Assembly (NCBI GenBank): GCA_026261815.1 | Contig: JAMPIT010000583.1 | Span: forward strand, 2,542,001 to 2,606,000 | Length of the DNA: 64,000 nucleotides | From: Monarcha castaneiventris obscurior | Taxonomy: Eukaryota; Chordata; Aves; Passeriformes; Monarchidae | Direction: 5' to 3' | In this document: positions 34,402 to 48,636 of the stretch, piece by piece | Position numbering within the stretch: the stretch's first letter is position 1 | Layout of the letters: the number at the start of each line of letters is the position of its first letter | Notes under the pieces: generated by a model | Databases searched by the model: none | What the model was told of the DNA's origin: nothing | The model's input: the letters and a program-made list of their open reading frames with translations, nothing else | Made by a program: the position numbers and the translations under genes

Positions 34402-37400
34402 GGAAGGCAGCAGGCAGGTTGAAGCAGCATTAGGTAAGGGCCCAGCAGAGGGGAAGTCAAGGTTTGGGAATTTGTTTATTTCTAGTTGTTGCATAAAAAA
34501 TATGATAGTTTCTATTTCACTGCAATCTTTTTATAAGAAATGACATGGGTTACACACCCTGATTATCTACCTATCCACATCTCCTAGCAGTCAGAAAGAA
34601 AATGACCTCCTGGCCTTTGTCCAGCTGTAATGATCCCAGATCCTGAGAAATTCACTTGCAATTTTTGAGGATGGTGGAGGAGGGGGAAAACCCCACCTCA
34701 AACACCAAAGACAGACAAAAGCAACCAAGCCCTATTTTTTAACCACAAATGATGAACTTTGAAAGGCTGCAATGATTCCCTTTGGTCTGCTGTGCTATAA
34801 AAACCTGAGAGACTTTTGCTCACAGTTTACAATGACATAGTCGAGCCATTGGGTATTTATGTTTATTCAGCACATAAAATGTCTTCTTTAAACGTATCCC
34901 AAAACAAATCTCTTAACAGAGCACTTCTAAAATAAATATTCTGTTGCTCTGAACGCAGAGATTTCATTTCTCTAGTCTCATTGGCACATAATGGACACAG
35001 AGTTTATTATCCTTGACTCCAGTGCCCTCGGGGAATGCACCTTCCACACTGTTCTTAATCTGTTCAAAAAGAAATACAATTGCACTTGTTGTAAAGTACA
35101 GCATGATGTGACAGCACAGAATGAAACCATAATTCTGTTTACTAGATATTATTTATGCTGTGGAAACAAAAGGATTGTGATTTCTAGAGGGACTTTAAGG
35201 ATCACAAGCCAGGTATTTAACAGGGCATTTTTATTACATTTTCTTTTATTAGTCTTTACCAAATCAAAGTTGCAGATAGGAAAATAAAATAATGTTTTTA
35301 TGTCTTCTCTCAATACCAAATTTTATGATTAGATATTACACTACAAGGTAAGTTGATACACACTTGACCAATATACATGGTCAGAGCTACAGAAAATATT
35401 CTGTTAACCTCTGAATAATATTACTTTAATGGCCCTGGGTTTGGGTGGGGTTTTTGGGGTATATTTTAGCACACAGTGAATGTGTTTTGCCATTGAAGTA
35501 ATGCTTACAGACTTTTTTTTCATTTCAAGAATTCTTCTGTCTGATGCTCTGGGGCAGAAAAATTATATTGGGCTTAAAACTCTGAAAGTGAGGAACAAGG
35601 TTTTCACCTATTATATTTGACAAAATTGTAAGATTCTACTGGGTATTTCTTAGATTTTGGATGAGTCAATAGTGATGGGAGCACAGGGAACCAAATCCTT
35701 TAGGCCTCAGTGGAGTATGGAATGAAAGGAGACTTGTTAGGAGGGTGAAGCGAAGGCTGCAACTCCAGCTGGAGGTGAGGATAGGGATGTATCTATGAAC
35801 TGGATGACAAGGAATTCATCCCTTTGGGAGACAGAGAGGAGTAGAGCTGGATCTGTGTCCCCTCTGAATGCCCATTTACAGTGACTTATGTTTCCATTGC
35901 AATCCCAACCTTTTCCTACACTGGCACCTGGCAGGTTTTGTTGAAGAATTTATTTGTTGTATAATGAAGATTCATTTACTTCAACAGCACATAATGTTTT
36001 GTTTTGCCTTTTTATTATTAACTTGTCAAAAGAAGAGATATGGCAATAATAAAATGACAAAATACCATGTTAATTGTTGAAATAAATGGGATATATAATA
36101 CATCAGGTAATGGCAATTAATTCTATGGCTGATGTACATAATGTCAGTTATTCACTACCACTCTCAAGCATTCACAATTATCCATACTTAAAAGTATTGG
36201 CAATCATATAAACAGGCTTAATGAATTATAATAGCGATGTGTTCTAACAGCAAAAAAACGTAAATAGCCACACTGAAGCTATTTAAGGGAAAAGGCTTCT
36301 GGGAGGTAAATTATTGCAGAGTCAGATGGACTTTAGAGCTAAAGTGACATGTTTGTCTGCCAGTTTTCATAGTCCAGTCGTAGCACAGTAACTGGAGAAG
36401 TTTTAATTGACTATTAAAACTAGTCAATAGTTTCCATAGTCTGTATGTTTTATTATTTCCAGAGTTCATCATCAAGGAGGTGGGGGTTAGAAGCAAACTG
36501 CTTTTTTAAGTCAGGCATTGCTCCTTTCCAAATATGTATGCAAATTTATGCCCCAGGGAGCAAAACTGGGTGTCCAGTGCCAGGCTTTCAGTTTTGGCAT
36601 CTCTGTCTTCACTGCTCCTCTTTGAAAAAGCCATGTATAAAATATTAAATTCTCTGAAAACATAATTTTAATTACTCTTGAAAGACTTACCCAGCTGTTA
36701 AATGATCCAGGGTTAACCGAAGGGCTACTGCTATAAAACCATTTAAACACACCATGGTGATTTTATCAAATTTCACAGCTGCTCCTGCAGCAAATGCAGC
36801 TCCTCAGAACACAAGATTTCCAGTTAATCTGTTAACAGTAATTTTGGAGAAAATTTGCATCAAAAGAGAAGTTGCTGCACAGGAACTGCCTGCCTGGATT
36901 GGACCCACAGGCAGCCTAGTCCAGAAACCTGTCTCCAGGATGAGCCAGCACCAGATGTTCCCACAGAAATAAATATAGAAATACGTAATACACAAATGTA
37001 ATTCAGCCCACAAAAGGTCACTCTGCTTAATCACTAAGACATGAAGACTTTCCTTTTCTCCAGCATGATTTTATTAGTGTCACATCATGCACAAACCTTG
37101 TTATTCATAGAGAAATAACCATACCTTGAACACAAGTTTCTTGGCTCAGACAATGACAGAATCCACAGTTTGACAGCACAGTTTAAGACATCCTCCTTTA
37201 TTCAGTCAAGATTTTTCATATTTCCATTCTACTGCACTTTTATTGGGTGATAATTTCTCTGACTCCTTGACTACTTTATCGTTTTTCTCTCTCCCATAAT
37301 TTTTCATCCCTGCACAGGGAGCAGGCTCAGTCACCTCAGCTGCTCTCCAGGTGAGAGGCTGTTCCTGGGTCTGAGCTGGTTCCTGACATCCCTAACTCCC

Positions 37401-38982
37401 AGCTGAGGGCTGCCAGACACCATTTTCTCAGGTCATCCCTGCCAAGGGAGCAATAAAGATGGGGCTGTTTATTCTCATGGGAGATCCCCAGTGCAGCTGA
37501 AGCCCTGTTTAGCTGCCCCTCAGTGCTGTGTTTAGGCTGTCTTAGGGACTGAACCCAGGGAAAAGTGTGGATCTTCCAGCCAGACCCTGTGGAACTGGCT
37601 TGTGTCCTGCTCTGGGGTGGTCTGACTGAGCTCACTGTGCACTTGGCTGAAGCAGCCTCCAAAGCTCAGACAATGGGCCCAGGCCTGCATCCATGAGACA
37701 TAACAATAACAGTAATAATCATCGCCGTAATTTTAGCTTTTCCAGCACAGTGCTCTCACCATAAAGAAGGCAGTGGGGCTAAAGCTTCCAAGAATTTTAT
37801 TTCCCTCATATGCTGTCAGACCATGTGCCAGGAAGGAAGGATTCAGGATGGAAGGCCTGAGGAAATCCTGCTGGTGAATTACCTTGTTCAGAGAGAGGCA
37901 AAGATTTTTCAGCTAATCCCACATGTCTGGGGAAGGACCTGGATCCAAAAATGCTGTGGTAACTGTGTGGGGCTCATCCTCAGCTTTTGCCTTGTCCCAC
38001 TGTTCACAGTGTAGAAATGATCCCTCACAGAAAACAGTGAGCAACCAAATCAAGGTGCACATAAACCTTAGGATTCCCAGTCCTTAAACTTAAATCCAAT
38101 GCCAAATTCAGCTCCTCTTGGATGATTGATCTATTTATAATTAAGCAACTAACAGCACTGTGCCCACATCAGCTTCCCAAGGCTGCAGAACCAGCAGGAA
38201 TTAGCAGTGAACTGGGTCCATGGGGTGTGCATTCCCCAGCCCCATATCTCACCCCAACTATAAAAAACTCCCCACAGGTCTAATGCCCTCCCTGAAAGAG
38301 CAAACAAAGCATGGGACCACAGTGACCCTATTCCCAACCCCACAAACCCACAGAATGCAGCAACGAATTGAGCTTGCACATCTTTGATACTTTCAAAAAC
38401 TAATTGTAACGCCCATCTAACTTCCACTCCATTGAATGCTCATCCTCCATCTCTCAGGGAAAGCAATAGGATCCAACAATCAATGGGGCTCCAGGAACAG
38501 GTAACATAAAGCAAAGACATAAATTTCAAGGCAATTCAAGTATTTGAAAGAATTCTGCTTACAACTATATATGAAAGTTCTCTCTGCGTTAGAAAGGTCT
38601 CTGCAACATGAGCTGGACATCAATTTTTCCTTTATACTTGTGCTTCAGGAAGTCAGGCTGCATTTGGAGACATAAAAATTAAAAAATTCTATATATTTTT
38701 CTCTTAATTTATGGGACATAACTGGATTATGCTTCATATTGTGGCTGTGAAGCTGAAAACAACTTGTATTCCAGCAGCTGCATGAGCCCCCTCACCGGAG
38801 TTCAATCTACAAAAGTCACCCAAACCAAGAAAATTCCTGTAGCATGATCCTATGTCAGGTTAAGGACAGCTTCTCTTCCTTTTGTTATCCTCCTAGATCA
38901 TGATGGGCCATCAGAGGGTTCTTTTGTTCTTACTTAAGCTGAATATTTTTTGGCTACAAACAAATATGAAGTGCAGACTCAC

Positions 38983-39164
38983 AGCTCCAGCTGGCAAGCA
39001 TCCATATTTGTGTTAGGAATGACTTCTGAAAGAGGGAATCAGGCTCTGATTTTTCCCCCTCTTTGTGCTCCTTGTGTTTTGCTGCTTCCCACCCCACAGC
39101 CAGAAGCTCAGCACTGTTATTTATCAGCTCACAGGCCAGCAGTGAGCCCAGGGCACGCCAGTGG
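38983..39164 (-). other. Candidate minus-strand exon, unrecognised
   Basis: On the minus strand a very strong acceptor (ccctgtttgcacag after a long pyrimidine tract) precedes 39164, and a GTGAGT donor follows 38983. Only one of the three frames is open, giving 60 codons plus one base at each end. The peptide is a mix of Leu/Ala-rich and Lys/Glu-rich parts, ending Trp-rich. No motif is recognised. The next piece upstream, 39296-39388, has a CAG|GTAAGG donor and compatible phase. Confidence 0.22.
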
Positions 39165-42100
39165 CTGTGCAAACAGGGGCAGGGATGAAGCACCGCCAGC
39201 ACAGACCCGTTTGTCCTGACCAACTCAGGTACCCATCTAGCCAAGGGACTTCACACAAGCAGAGTAATTGCTTGGGTAACTGTGATTCTCCTTACCTGGA
39301 CTGTCCCCATGTTGTGCTGAATAAGCCTCTCCTTTCCAGACAAGCTGCTGTCTGTGTCCTGTGAACCTGAAAGGTCACAGCTGAGCTCCTGAGCAGAGAT
39401 TACAGTGGGCATGGTGTCCAAACCTTCTGTCAAATTACTCTGAAAACTGAATTTTCAGAGTCCTGAGCTGCCAGTGTTTTATTCCGCTTGCTCCAAACTG
39501 TTGAATATTTCTTCTGGTTGTGCATGATAATGCCAAAAGCCACTGTGACAAAAAATACATTTTGAACAAAGGCTAAACAACATAAATGCTTTTACTTTGC
39601 AGATGGCACACAGAACTCAGCAGATGGTGAAAAAAATCCCACAGGATGTTCTTCTGTCCCTTCCCTCCCCCCACATATATATGTGAGAGCATGTGTGTGC
39701 ACAAAGCAGCAAAGTGTCCTGAGGAGGTACTTCTGTGAAAGCCTTTTGAGTCTCTCTCCTTTGAATAGTATCTCAGTGCCCATTTTTACAACAGGAAAGG
39801 TGCAGCCAGGGCAGGGTACCAGAGAGGGAATAGGGGAGCACCTGTCTGTTCATGGGTTTTCCACTCACCTTTGATATGTCTTTGGACAGGCAACTTTGTT
39901 CCTTTTTCTTCCCAGGCTCGGTCCTTAATTTTAATTCTAGATCGTCAGGGAGGAGATTGTTCCAGTCTCTGACTGTTAATCCTGGAAACAGCTTGTACCA
40001 TGCTGGTGCTCCTCACTCCAGCTTCTGTTTCCCAGGAAGTGTTGGAGACACTGCACTCCACAGCATTTTCTGCATTTTACAGAGCTGAGTATAAAGCTGT
40101 CCATGAAATGGAGTTGTGCCTGATGGAGGGGCAAATGTGGGGAAGGATAAACCACAGAGAAGCTACAATCCTCCTCCTGTACCAGGTCCTTGATGAAGGC
40201 AGGGGATAAATCTTTCTGGCAGAGAGCCGTGTGAACAGGCACCACTGCTCCCAGTTCCCTTGTCCATGAGGTGACTCCTGGGTGGGATAATTTTGCATTT
40301 ACACCTGCAGATTTTTACTGTAATGTGTCCCTCTAATGCAAATGCATCCCAGAATTCCAAATGGACTCTGCAGTTATGCCCAAATCCCACCCATGACAGA
40401 AATGTCCCTTGGGCTGCAAGCACCAGCAGCTCAGAGATCACAGCAGCACCAGGCACTGATTCACAGCAAAGAATTTAATGCTCACCTGCAACTGCAGGTG
40501 GGATTTCCTGTAGGCTGCATTGCAAAATCCAGGGCAGCATTCAGTTTTGGTATTTCCCAAATCTGAACCCCGGTCTGGATTTTCCAGCCAGCCTCTTACT
40601 TCTAGAAGAAAGCAGCACATCATTGCCTGGCGTGGGATTGTTCAGTATTTGCACAGCCCCACCACGCCCTGACCCACCAGCCATACTCTCCACAGCACTA
40701 AATTCCCTGGCAATTTACTCTCCTGGAACAAACTGGCTCGTTTGAACTTGTCATGATGATCACTTTGCAGCTCCATGTTGCCTGTGCACAACACCCAGGG
40801 CAGCCCTAAAGCACCACAATTCCTCACAAACAGAAAGCACTCGCAGCAAATGCCTCTCCCTCACTCACCTTCAAGGGGGTGGAGCTGGCTGTAATTGCTT
40901 CCATTTCTCGGTCTGTGATAGAAGCAGTTTCTCTGATACAAACCCTGTGCTCATCTCTGGAGGAGGGAGTTTTACATTCCTGTAGAAAGGGCTGTGAAAC
41001 TTTCCCTTCTGCAAACAGAAACTCACTTCTCTGGGCAGGGAGATCTGGTGTGGGACTAAACCAGCACAGACAGGACTGGTCAAACACAGGACACAGCAAG
41101 GTGCCAATATTTTTAAAAATGCCACTAAAATCTGAGGTTGGTCACAGAGTCTGAAAGGACAACAGCAAGGGGGCCAGAGTGACAAGTTTAACTGCTCTCA
41201 GATTACTGAATCACTGAACAGATGGACTGCTTCAGTATAAACTTTCCATAGCCTCTCCAAAACAAGGAGTACCAGACATATGCACAGAAAATTGTACACA
41301 CAAAAGTGTGCTCAGTTACCCTGACACTCACAATTTTGGCAACTCAGAGACAAATCTGTTGTTTAAGCAGAGAGAAAAGTGCTATTTTTTTTCCTCTTAC
41401 TTTCATGGCAACCTGGTTGTCCACAGCAGAGATGATTTCAGGTGGAAGAAAGTTGTTCTGTATTTGCATGGCAGTGAGCACAGTATGTTACAGGCTGGGA
41501 AAGACATTGCACCTCACACCATCTACCTCTCCAACTCAGGGAAATGCTTGGAATGATCACACCCAGAGCCCTTCACTCCAAAGTATCCTGCAGCCTGTTT
41601 GCAGCACTGTTCACTAGGTCTAAAAACAGTTCTGCAGCAGCACAAGGTGCATGAAACAGAGCAGGTCCAGCAGTGGGAGCCAGGACTACCTCGAACACGC
41701 ACAGAGTCTGCCCCTTCCTGGGGAAGAATATGTAGGAATAGCCTGGCTTTGAGTCTGGACTTTTCCTTCCTCACCATTTCAGTGGCAATCTCATTTACAA
41801 CTGTGCCTTCTTCCAGCAAGCACTGGCTGTCCTTTCCCACTCGAAGATCTCTATCAGTCATAAAAATTTAGCCATGTGGTTGAACCTTTTACAAGTGGGG
41901 GGATATCAAACAGCTGTGATGTTTGCTTGGTTAGTTCCACAAGAAATCATACATGTAAATGTAACAGATAACTAAACTTCCCAATTGCTCCATGATCCAT
42001 GGACACGTGGTCCAGAGCTGGGTGTGCAATCCTGGTCTGACCAGGACCTTCCTGGAAATGGGAACTCAGGCCATGTTAGTCCCAGAGCAGGATATTTCCT

Positions 42101-44317
42101 GGTGCTTCTCCTGCTCCTCTCTGTCAGCCTCAGGCAGCCAGGATGAGGGAAATGCTGCAGGAAGGAGACAAGAGCAAGCAAGGAGGATGAGAACCCCCAT
42201 AGAAACTGGACATGCAAGGCTCTAACTGCTGATCAGACCAGGAATCAAAAGATGGAAGCAAAATAAAATCAGAGGCCCCACTGGAAATGGAAGAAATAAA
42301 CACTGAGCATTACTAACTACAAATCAGATTGTTTGGATAAGGGATGGGTTCAGACTCTACAGGAAACTCCACTGCTGGTACTTCTTTTATGTTGAGTTTA
42401 TAAGACTTTTTGATGCAATTGTTATTGATGCGGGGTGAGTTACAGATGTAAAAGCTGTCTGAGGTATCTGAATTTCAACAGTGAATTTGAAACTACTCAA
42501 AGCTCAGATCTGGAGGATTTATTTGGGCTCGCTTCCAGTTAAAACACACAGCTGAGGTCACATGATTCCATGGAATAAGGCAGTTTCTAATCAAACCACT
42601 GCAGTATTAGCAACAGATAGCTTCATGTTTCTATCAGGAAAATTTTTCCTTATTATTTTTCCTGCCTTAAAGGAAACAACAGAGCTGCTCTGGCTGCCTC
42701 TGAGGCTGGTGAACAAGTTCCATTAAACCTTTGTTTAGGGCAGCTACAGTGGCTCAAACACTTTGTTTCAGGAAGAGTCTTACCCAAGTAAGAGGCTCAT
42801 ATCTCAGAAAAACATCTTACAGTACTCTATATTAATTAAAGATCAGGTGATATCGTTACAGAGATAGACCGTTATCTCCCTTCTAATGTTATCAAGGCTG
42901 TTTTTCCATCTGCAGATGAACTTCCAGACAAAGGTATTTTTGAAAACCTCCCATTGTCTTTGAAAGCATGTGCTAAATGGAATTACAAAATTTCACTGGG
43001 TAGCATATTTTTGGGTGTGATCCACAGCCCATTGAAGTCAAGAGGAAGGCATGAAAAATCCTGGTTAACTATCTCTAATCTGGAAAGTTGGTTTTTTTTA
43101 GCAAGTGCAGGTATAATATTAAATGTATAGTGAGTTTCCCTCATTTTGTTGGCTGTTAAATAAATCTTCAAATGAGACATTTTTAAGAATCTACCTGGGT
43201 TAAGTTTGACCAGAAACTCACTGGGGCAAGAGAGGAAGAAAAGGCTGCAAAGGTTTTAGTCACTGTCAAAATTCCCAACTGTTCAGTGCTGGAAACACTG
43301 GGAACACAGGATGCATTTTTTTCTTCAGCACCAAAAAAAAAAAGTGTTGCTTTAGGTTAGAACCAGTAACTACAGTTGGAACCAGTATCTAACAGTGCTT
43401 GAAATTAGAAGTTCACACATCATAGCAATGATTTACTTAACTTTATGGGGAACACAAGCAAAGGAGTGTTTAAAGTAGGTGAGGAGGGGTTGTTGGTGTT
43501 GGCTTTGCTGAACTCCAGGGAAAATATTTTTTATTATTTGAAACCTAACACAAAGCCAGTCTCCACACCTGGATCCTGCATGTGTGTGCTCTGCAGCATC
43601 TGCTCAGGGGCACATGGGGAAGAAGCCACCAGGAAACATCAGAACAGAGCAATGGGTGTCCCCCAAAATGGGGAGCTGACCCCTGTCAGGAGATGGGCTC
43701 GTTGAAAAGAAACCAGTGGTGAAAACCAGATGGTGTTTGTGTCGAACTTTGTATGTTTACAAATAAATTCAGCTTTGCTTTAGTGTTTGCGGTGCTGTTC
43801 TAACAAAGAGGAGCTCTGAGTCTCTGGCTCACAGGCAGTAAGTGCACAGCAGGGAGGAATCTCTGCACGTGCCTGCGTTCAGGTAAAGAAGATTTAGAGC
43901 TGTTGCTGGAGTTTTTTCCTAGGTGTAGGACCAGAGCAGTAACACATGATTTCAGAACTCAAACCCTGCACTTTCCCTTGTAGCTCAGACAGATTGTGAG
44001 GTGATGCCTAATGGACCTCTGGGGTTTTATACCTCCTTCCCTGTTAAGGCAAGCAGCTCCTGTCAACCCTTTGCTTCTGGGGCTTAAGGGAAATCCAAGC
44101 TAAAAGGCATTGCCTGATTTCCAGATTTAACTCCTGAGCATCCTTTCATATGGAAAATTCCAATCATAAGCTTGAGTTGGTTCGTGCCAATCCCAGTTCA
44201 CAGTGAGGTTGGATAAAACCCACAGCATGTGGCATGGAGATGAGTTTCCATGGTTGCCATGGCATTTCCCCAGACCAGAGTGATCCCTTGCTTTCAGAAT
44301 GCCCTGAGTGAGAGTGT
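39165..44317. other. Non-coding stretch with several exon-like pieces
   Basis: Minus-strand frames with fair splice sites lie at 39296-39388, 40486-40592, 40869-40979 (37 codons, phase 0 both ends, GAAG|GTGAGT donor), 41401-41457 and 41775-41850. None contains a recognised domain. Plus-strand frames over the same positions are equally long. I see no transposon or RNA gene. Confidence 0.5.
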
Positions 44318-44337
44318 ATTACCCTACACAGGGTAAT
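44318..44337. repeat. Perfect hairpin (8-bp stem, 4-nt loop)
   Basis: The eight bases attaccct at 44318-44325 are followed after acac by their exact reverse complement agggtaat at 44330-44337. It is a compact foldback in otherwise ordinary sequence; chance or a small binding palindrome. Confidence 0.9.
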
Positions 44338-44995
44338 GACAAACAGGGATCATGGAGGTCTGTGGAAACACTTGGAGTGGCACAGAGATGTCCCTGCCCA
44401 GAGCTGTGCTGCCCTCAGGTGAAAACCAGGCTCTGGGCTCAATGAGCTATTCCAAAATACACAACTGCTTCTTACTCTATTTTCAGAAATACATGGCTGT
44501 TATCAGGTATCAGTTCACACATTTCCAAACTGATTCTGCTTAAGATTTAGTGCAGTTTTCCAACTAGCACAAGTTGGGTGAAATACTAATGTACTTCAAA
44601 TTATGCACATCATGGAAAGGGCCAGACCATGGCAAAAGTGCTGCTAGACCCAGCCAGAATTCTGCTGCATGCCTGGCAGAGGAAGAATTCAAGGCTAGCA
44701 TTTAAAATGCAGGGTGAAAAGCAGCTGAAATTATCACCTTTGATTTTGGAACTGAGGTAGATTGCTGGTACTACATGCTCTGTGACGCAGACAGGCACTG
44801 AGGGCTTTTTCCAACAGCCTCTGAACAGCAAAGTGCCAAGATGAAACACCCAGGCACTCCTTAAATTCCCCAGACACCCCTAGTCCTACCTCTACCCTAA
44901 AAATCTGGTTTTAATGGATTGCATCAACCTATGAACAAAAGGAGCCTTGAGAAAGTTTAGCAACCTGATTATTTCCAAAGAATTTTTATGCTACA

Positions 44996-44996
<1 letters not shown>

Positions 44997-45062
<66 letters not shown>
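44997..45062 (+). repeat. Pure (AAT)22 microsatellite
   Basis: Twenty-two uninterrupted AAT triplets run from 44997 to 45062. A pure array of this length is likely to be highly polymorphic and useful as a marker. No coding frame crosses it. Confidence 0.99.
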
Positions 45063-45064
<2 letters not shown>

Positions 45065-46435
45065 CATAACAACAGTTTGGTGCTCACCTGTGCTGTAAGT
45101 GCATGTGGAGGATCCTTGCAACTTGGAATGCAACCCTGAAACTTCCTTAGTGAGATAAAATTAAAAGACAGACTAGAAAGCTACTGTAAAGTTGCTGAAA
45201 GAAACACAAATTATGTTTCAATGGCCTTCTTGAGATGTGTTCCTTCCTCTGAGTCATTTGTACAGGTTTGCATCCACAAAGAACCTGGAACAGAAATTAT
45301 TCTGTGCACAGAGGCCAAAAGCTGACACCGTTCACCTACAGAGTTGGTGAGTTCTTGTTTGTGTTCTCAATCTCTTTCTAAGATTTTTAAAAACCAAAGT
45401 GTCAGAGAGGTTAAAACTATTTTTTAAAGCAATAAGTTCTTCACAACCTCTTTGGAAATCAAAAGAAAATTGTTACAAGTGTTATGTTTTCTATGTTGAA
45501 CTCTAAAATCGAAGTGTAGAAGTGGTTTTTGCTAAATTTAGGTCTGGCTTATGGGAAGATTTTTCTATTGCTGTATCAGTTGTATCAGTTTCAGGGTCAC
45601 ATGCAGGGTCAGCACAGGATTGATGACCAGGGTGCATTCCCTGCTTACCTTTACCCATGAAAACAGCTGCAGCCATCCGCTGCGTCTTTGCCTCAGGGTA
45701 ATTAAACTCACACTAATGGCAGAGAAAGGAAAGAGAGGGCTGAGGTCTCCAGCTCTAGTGAAGTTTGAGAGGACCCTGTTCCAATGGCCAACCCCTCTAT
45801 GGCATCCTCCCCCAAAATCCTTTCAACTGTGCTTGTTTAGGGGAGACCAATGCAGACACTGGCACCTAAACTGGGGCAGAATAAATTCAGAATTACAGAA
45901 AATGGGCTCTGACCATCTCCTTCCTTTAATCCCTGGGAGCTTTGGGCAGGAAGCTGCTCATTCCCCTACAAGCAGGCCCTGCACCCTGAGCTGCTTTCCT
46001 ACCTCAAAGCTAAAATATTCCCACTGTATCCAGATCAGGGCTGTCTGCAGGAGGTGGTGGGAGCCTTCCCCAACCCCACGAGTGCTCCACTGACCTCTCA
46101 GAGCTTTTCCTGCTTCCCTTGCCACCCTTTGGGCAGCCCTTGCCAGCTTTCCAGTGCCAGGAGCAATTTCCAAACCTCAGCTGCTTCCCCAGCAGGCCTC
46201 CACCGCCACTCTCTGGGTTTAGAAAGTTTTGCTGCCTGTTTTGAGGGGCTCATCTGCAGAAAATGCCTCAGACACAGCAATGCTGGTTTTGTGACAAGTG
46301 ACTTCTGAAAATAGTACATTTATTCAATGAGCTTAAACACAGCAGTCCCAGTTGTTGACGCTCCTCATGAAAATATTGATTCTAAGCTCCCTAGCTTGGA
46401 ATGTTTTGATCCACATTCTGGGCCTATTGATCTAC

Positions 46436-46563
46436 CTTTGATACTTCAATCAAACTGCTGTTTGTATCAACTGCAAATTCATCTGATCTCTCAAAAATAA
46501 TTAGATTAATCACAGGAGGATCTACAAAAGCCCTGCTTTGATTGATAATGTCTTCATGCTCTC
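46436..46563 (-). other. Candidate minus-strand exon, unrecognised
   Basis: On the minus strand the acceptor cctgttttccccag is near-ideal, and the donor AAAG|GTAGAT is good. The 128 bases give 42 open codons, entering with two leftover bases and leaving in phase 0. The peptide is acidic and hydrophobic, ordinary for a globular protein, and has no motif I recognise. The frame also runs upstream through the acceptor, so openness alone is not strong evidence. Confidence 0.25.
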
Positions 46564-48636
46564 CTGGGGAAAACAGGTAAATTTTAAAATGTAAAAAAAG
46601 ACAGTTGTTAGCCTTTTCATTCTGGCATCTTTGAAATATTTTCAGTCCCACTCTTCCTTTTATGATCTCAGGCTTTAACAAGATTGCAGGCTCGCAGCAT
46701 GCTTAGTTATGATTTCTTCTTCAGTGGCTGACATTTTGCAACACATAATGATTCAGCCAACATGAGCAGAACTATCATTACACAATTTATTGTTCCCCAA
46801 AGTATTATTTGTTATGGAGACTATTAAGTCTAGGAGTTACATGTTACAGAATTTTTTATTAGAATTATTTTAAACTCCAAGGAAATTAATCCCTCCCTTC
46901 ACACCTCCTGCTCCAAGATTTCCATTTTGCAAAGCAAAAGAAAAGGTATTCAAGCACAAAAGTGGTGGGGGTAGTAGGCACATCTCCTGAAATCATCAGC
47001 ACTTTTCTTTGCATGAAAAAACAAATGAAGATTCCAGGATTTTATTTTTAAGGGCAAAATTCTCCTTTCATTTGCACCACAGAAACACCAGCGTTGCCAA
47101 TGGAATTTGTGTGTGAGTGCTGAGCCCAGCTGAAAAAAAGAATGATGTCTGCAATGCCACTGTTCAAAAATGCATCTTTTATTTGATGAATGAATTGCTT
47201 ATGGGGGAAAAAAAAAGGCACTAAAATTTTTTTCCATTCTGGAAACAATGACTTTGTACAATAATCTTATTGTTCAATCACCACTACAGCCTCTACTGGA
47301 ACCATGCCCAGGAGGACTAAACATTTTGTGCTAAACCTTTTCTAGGGGCCTTCTACATTAATCAATAGTTTTGATTACTCAATCCTGTGATTATTCCATT
47401 TTTTGGAACAAACCATTAGGGTTATTAATTACACTGAGAAAAGTGTTTATCTTCCAGTAGAACAAAAAAAGCTCACCCTGCCACTGCCAAAGAGCTGTTT
47501 AATGCACTGTGACATATTGAACTTGACTCAGCTTCTTGATCCCTCCCTCTCCTCTGACGGTGTCACTGGATGAAAGGACCAGACCTGGGGTTGGGGAGCC
47601 ACTGGAGACTTCCCTGAAGATCAAAATGCTGCTGCTGCTGCTGAAGGTCACTTCTGGGAACCTATTTCTCAATTTGAGAAGGAGCTGGAGGCAGTGGAGG
47701 GAAAACAAGGCTTGTCTGATGTTGAAAGTGAGCTGGGCCAAGGGCACATTAAAAATCAGGGAATGGACACCAAAGGAGGGATGGATATAACTGAGGAAAA
47801 GGAGGGGAGAGGTGGGGGGAGAAAAACGCATGGAGGAGAAACATTGCTAATCTGGGGGGTTGTTTGGCTTTCTATGCATGCATAATGAGAGGTAATTAGC
47901 TCTGCCTTTGCAGTGAATTTCTGCTTCTCAATCCACAAACAGGAAAATCCTGGAATTGCTCTTCAGCAAGAGGAGAGGAACATACAGAGCAGAGTGGGAT
48001 TGGGATGGACCAAGAGAAATCATTGTCTGTGCAAGATGAGGCTGGGGAGCTGAAAGAGGAAGCACAAGTGCTGCAATGACACACTTAATGATTCTCCAGG
48101 ATGGGCAGAGGACAAAGGAGTGGTTTCCAGACATTTCCTTTCCACATGAAAGCAGACCTGAATTCATGGAGACAGTCACTCCCCTGAAAGGACCACCTTC
48201 TCTTACCTTGCTAATTATGTAAGGTTCTTGTGATTTTTTAATTAAGAAAACCGTGTCTGTTTCCTTTGCTCAGAGCAGGAATTAGCATCTGGTTGTGCAA
48301 CTCAAAACTTCCCAGTGTGGAGAGTGTGGGAGCCCCCAGCCCCCAGTTTGGCAGGTCCCACAGGGGACACCACCCACCCTGCAAGGACATCTCCTGCCTG
48401 GAAACGGCACAGGGAGCTCAGGACAGAACGTTCAGTGCCTGTTCACGGTGTTCAAGGAGCACAGATTGGGCACACGTGGGATCCAGCACTGCTGGGGGGG
48501 AGGAGGAGGAATAATCCCACATATGTGCCTCACACAGAGCTCGCACACCTCAGCCCACTGAGGCACTCTGTGTCACCTGAACGTCACACAATGCAACAGC
48601 CTGCTGCTATTACTATGGCAAGCATAAATACTCTAC

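Larger units (their letters stand above)
30384..38982. other. Non-coding stretch
   Basis: Mostly AT-rich, with no recognised gene. A minus-strand piece at 36691-36784 has a GTAAGT donor and an ACCATGG start-like context within its open frame, but no family match. AT-rich sequence at 31980-32300 and 35990-36260 resembles conserved non-coding DNA in texture only. A short pair of similar segments is listed separately at 33164 and 34366. Confidence 0.55.

Noticed and set aside
38796..38849. Minus-strand 54-base exon-like piece
   Set aside because: Joining it to the stronger piece at 38983-39164 would create a stop codon at the junction.
45551..46093. Plus-strand open frame of 180 codons
   Set aside because: It has no recognisable domain and is crossed by equally open minus-strand frames.
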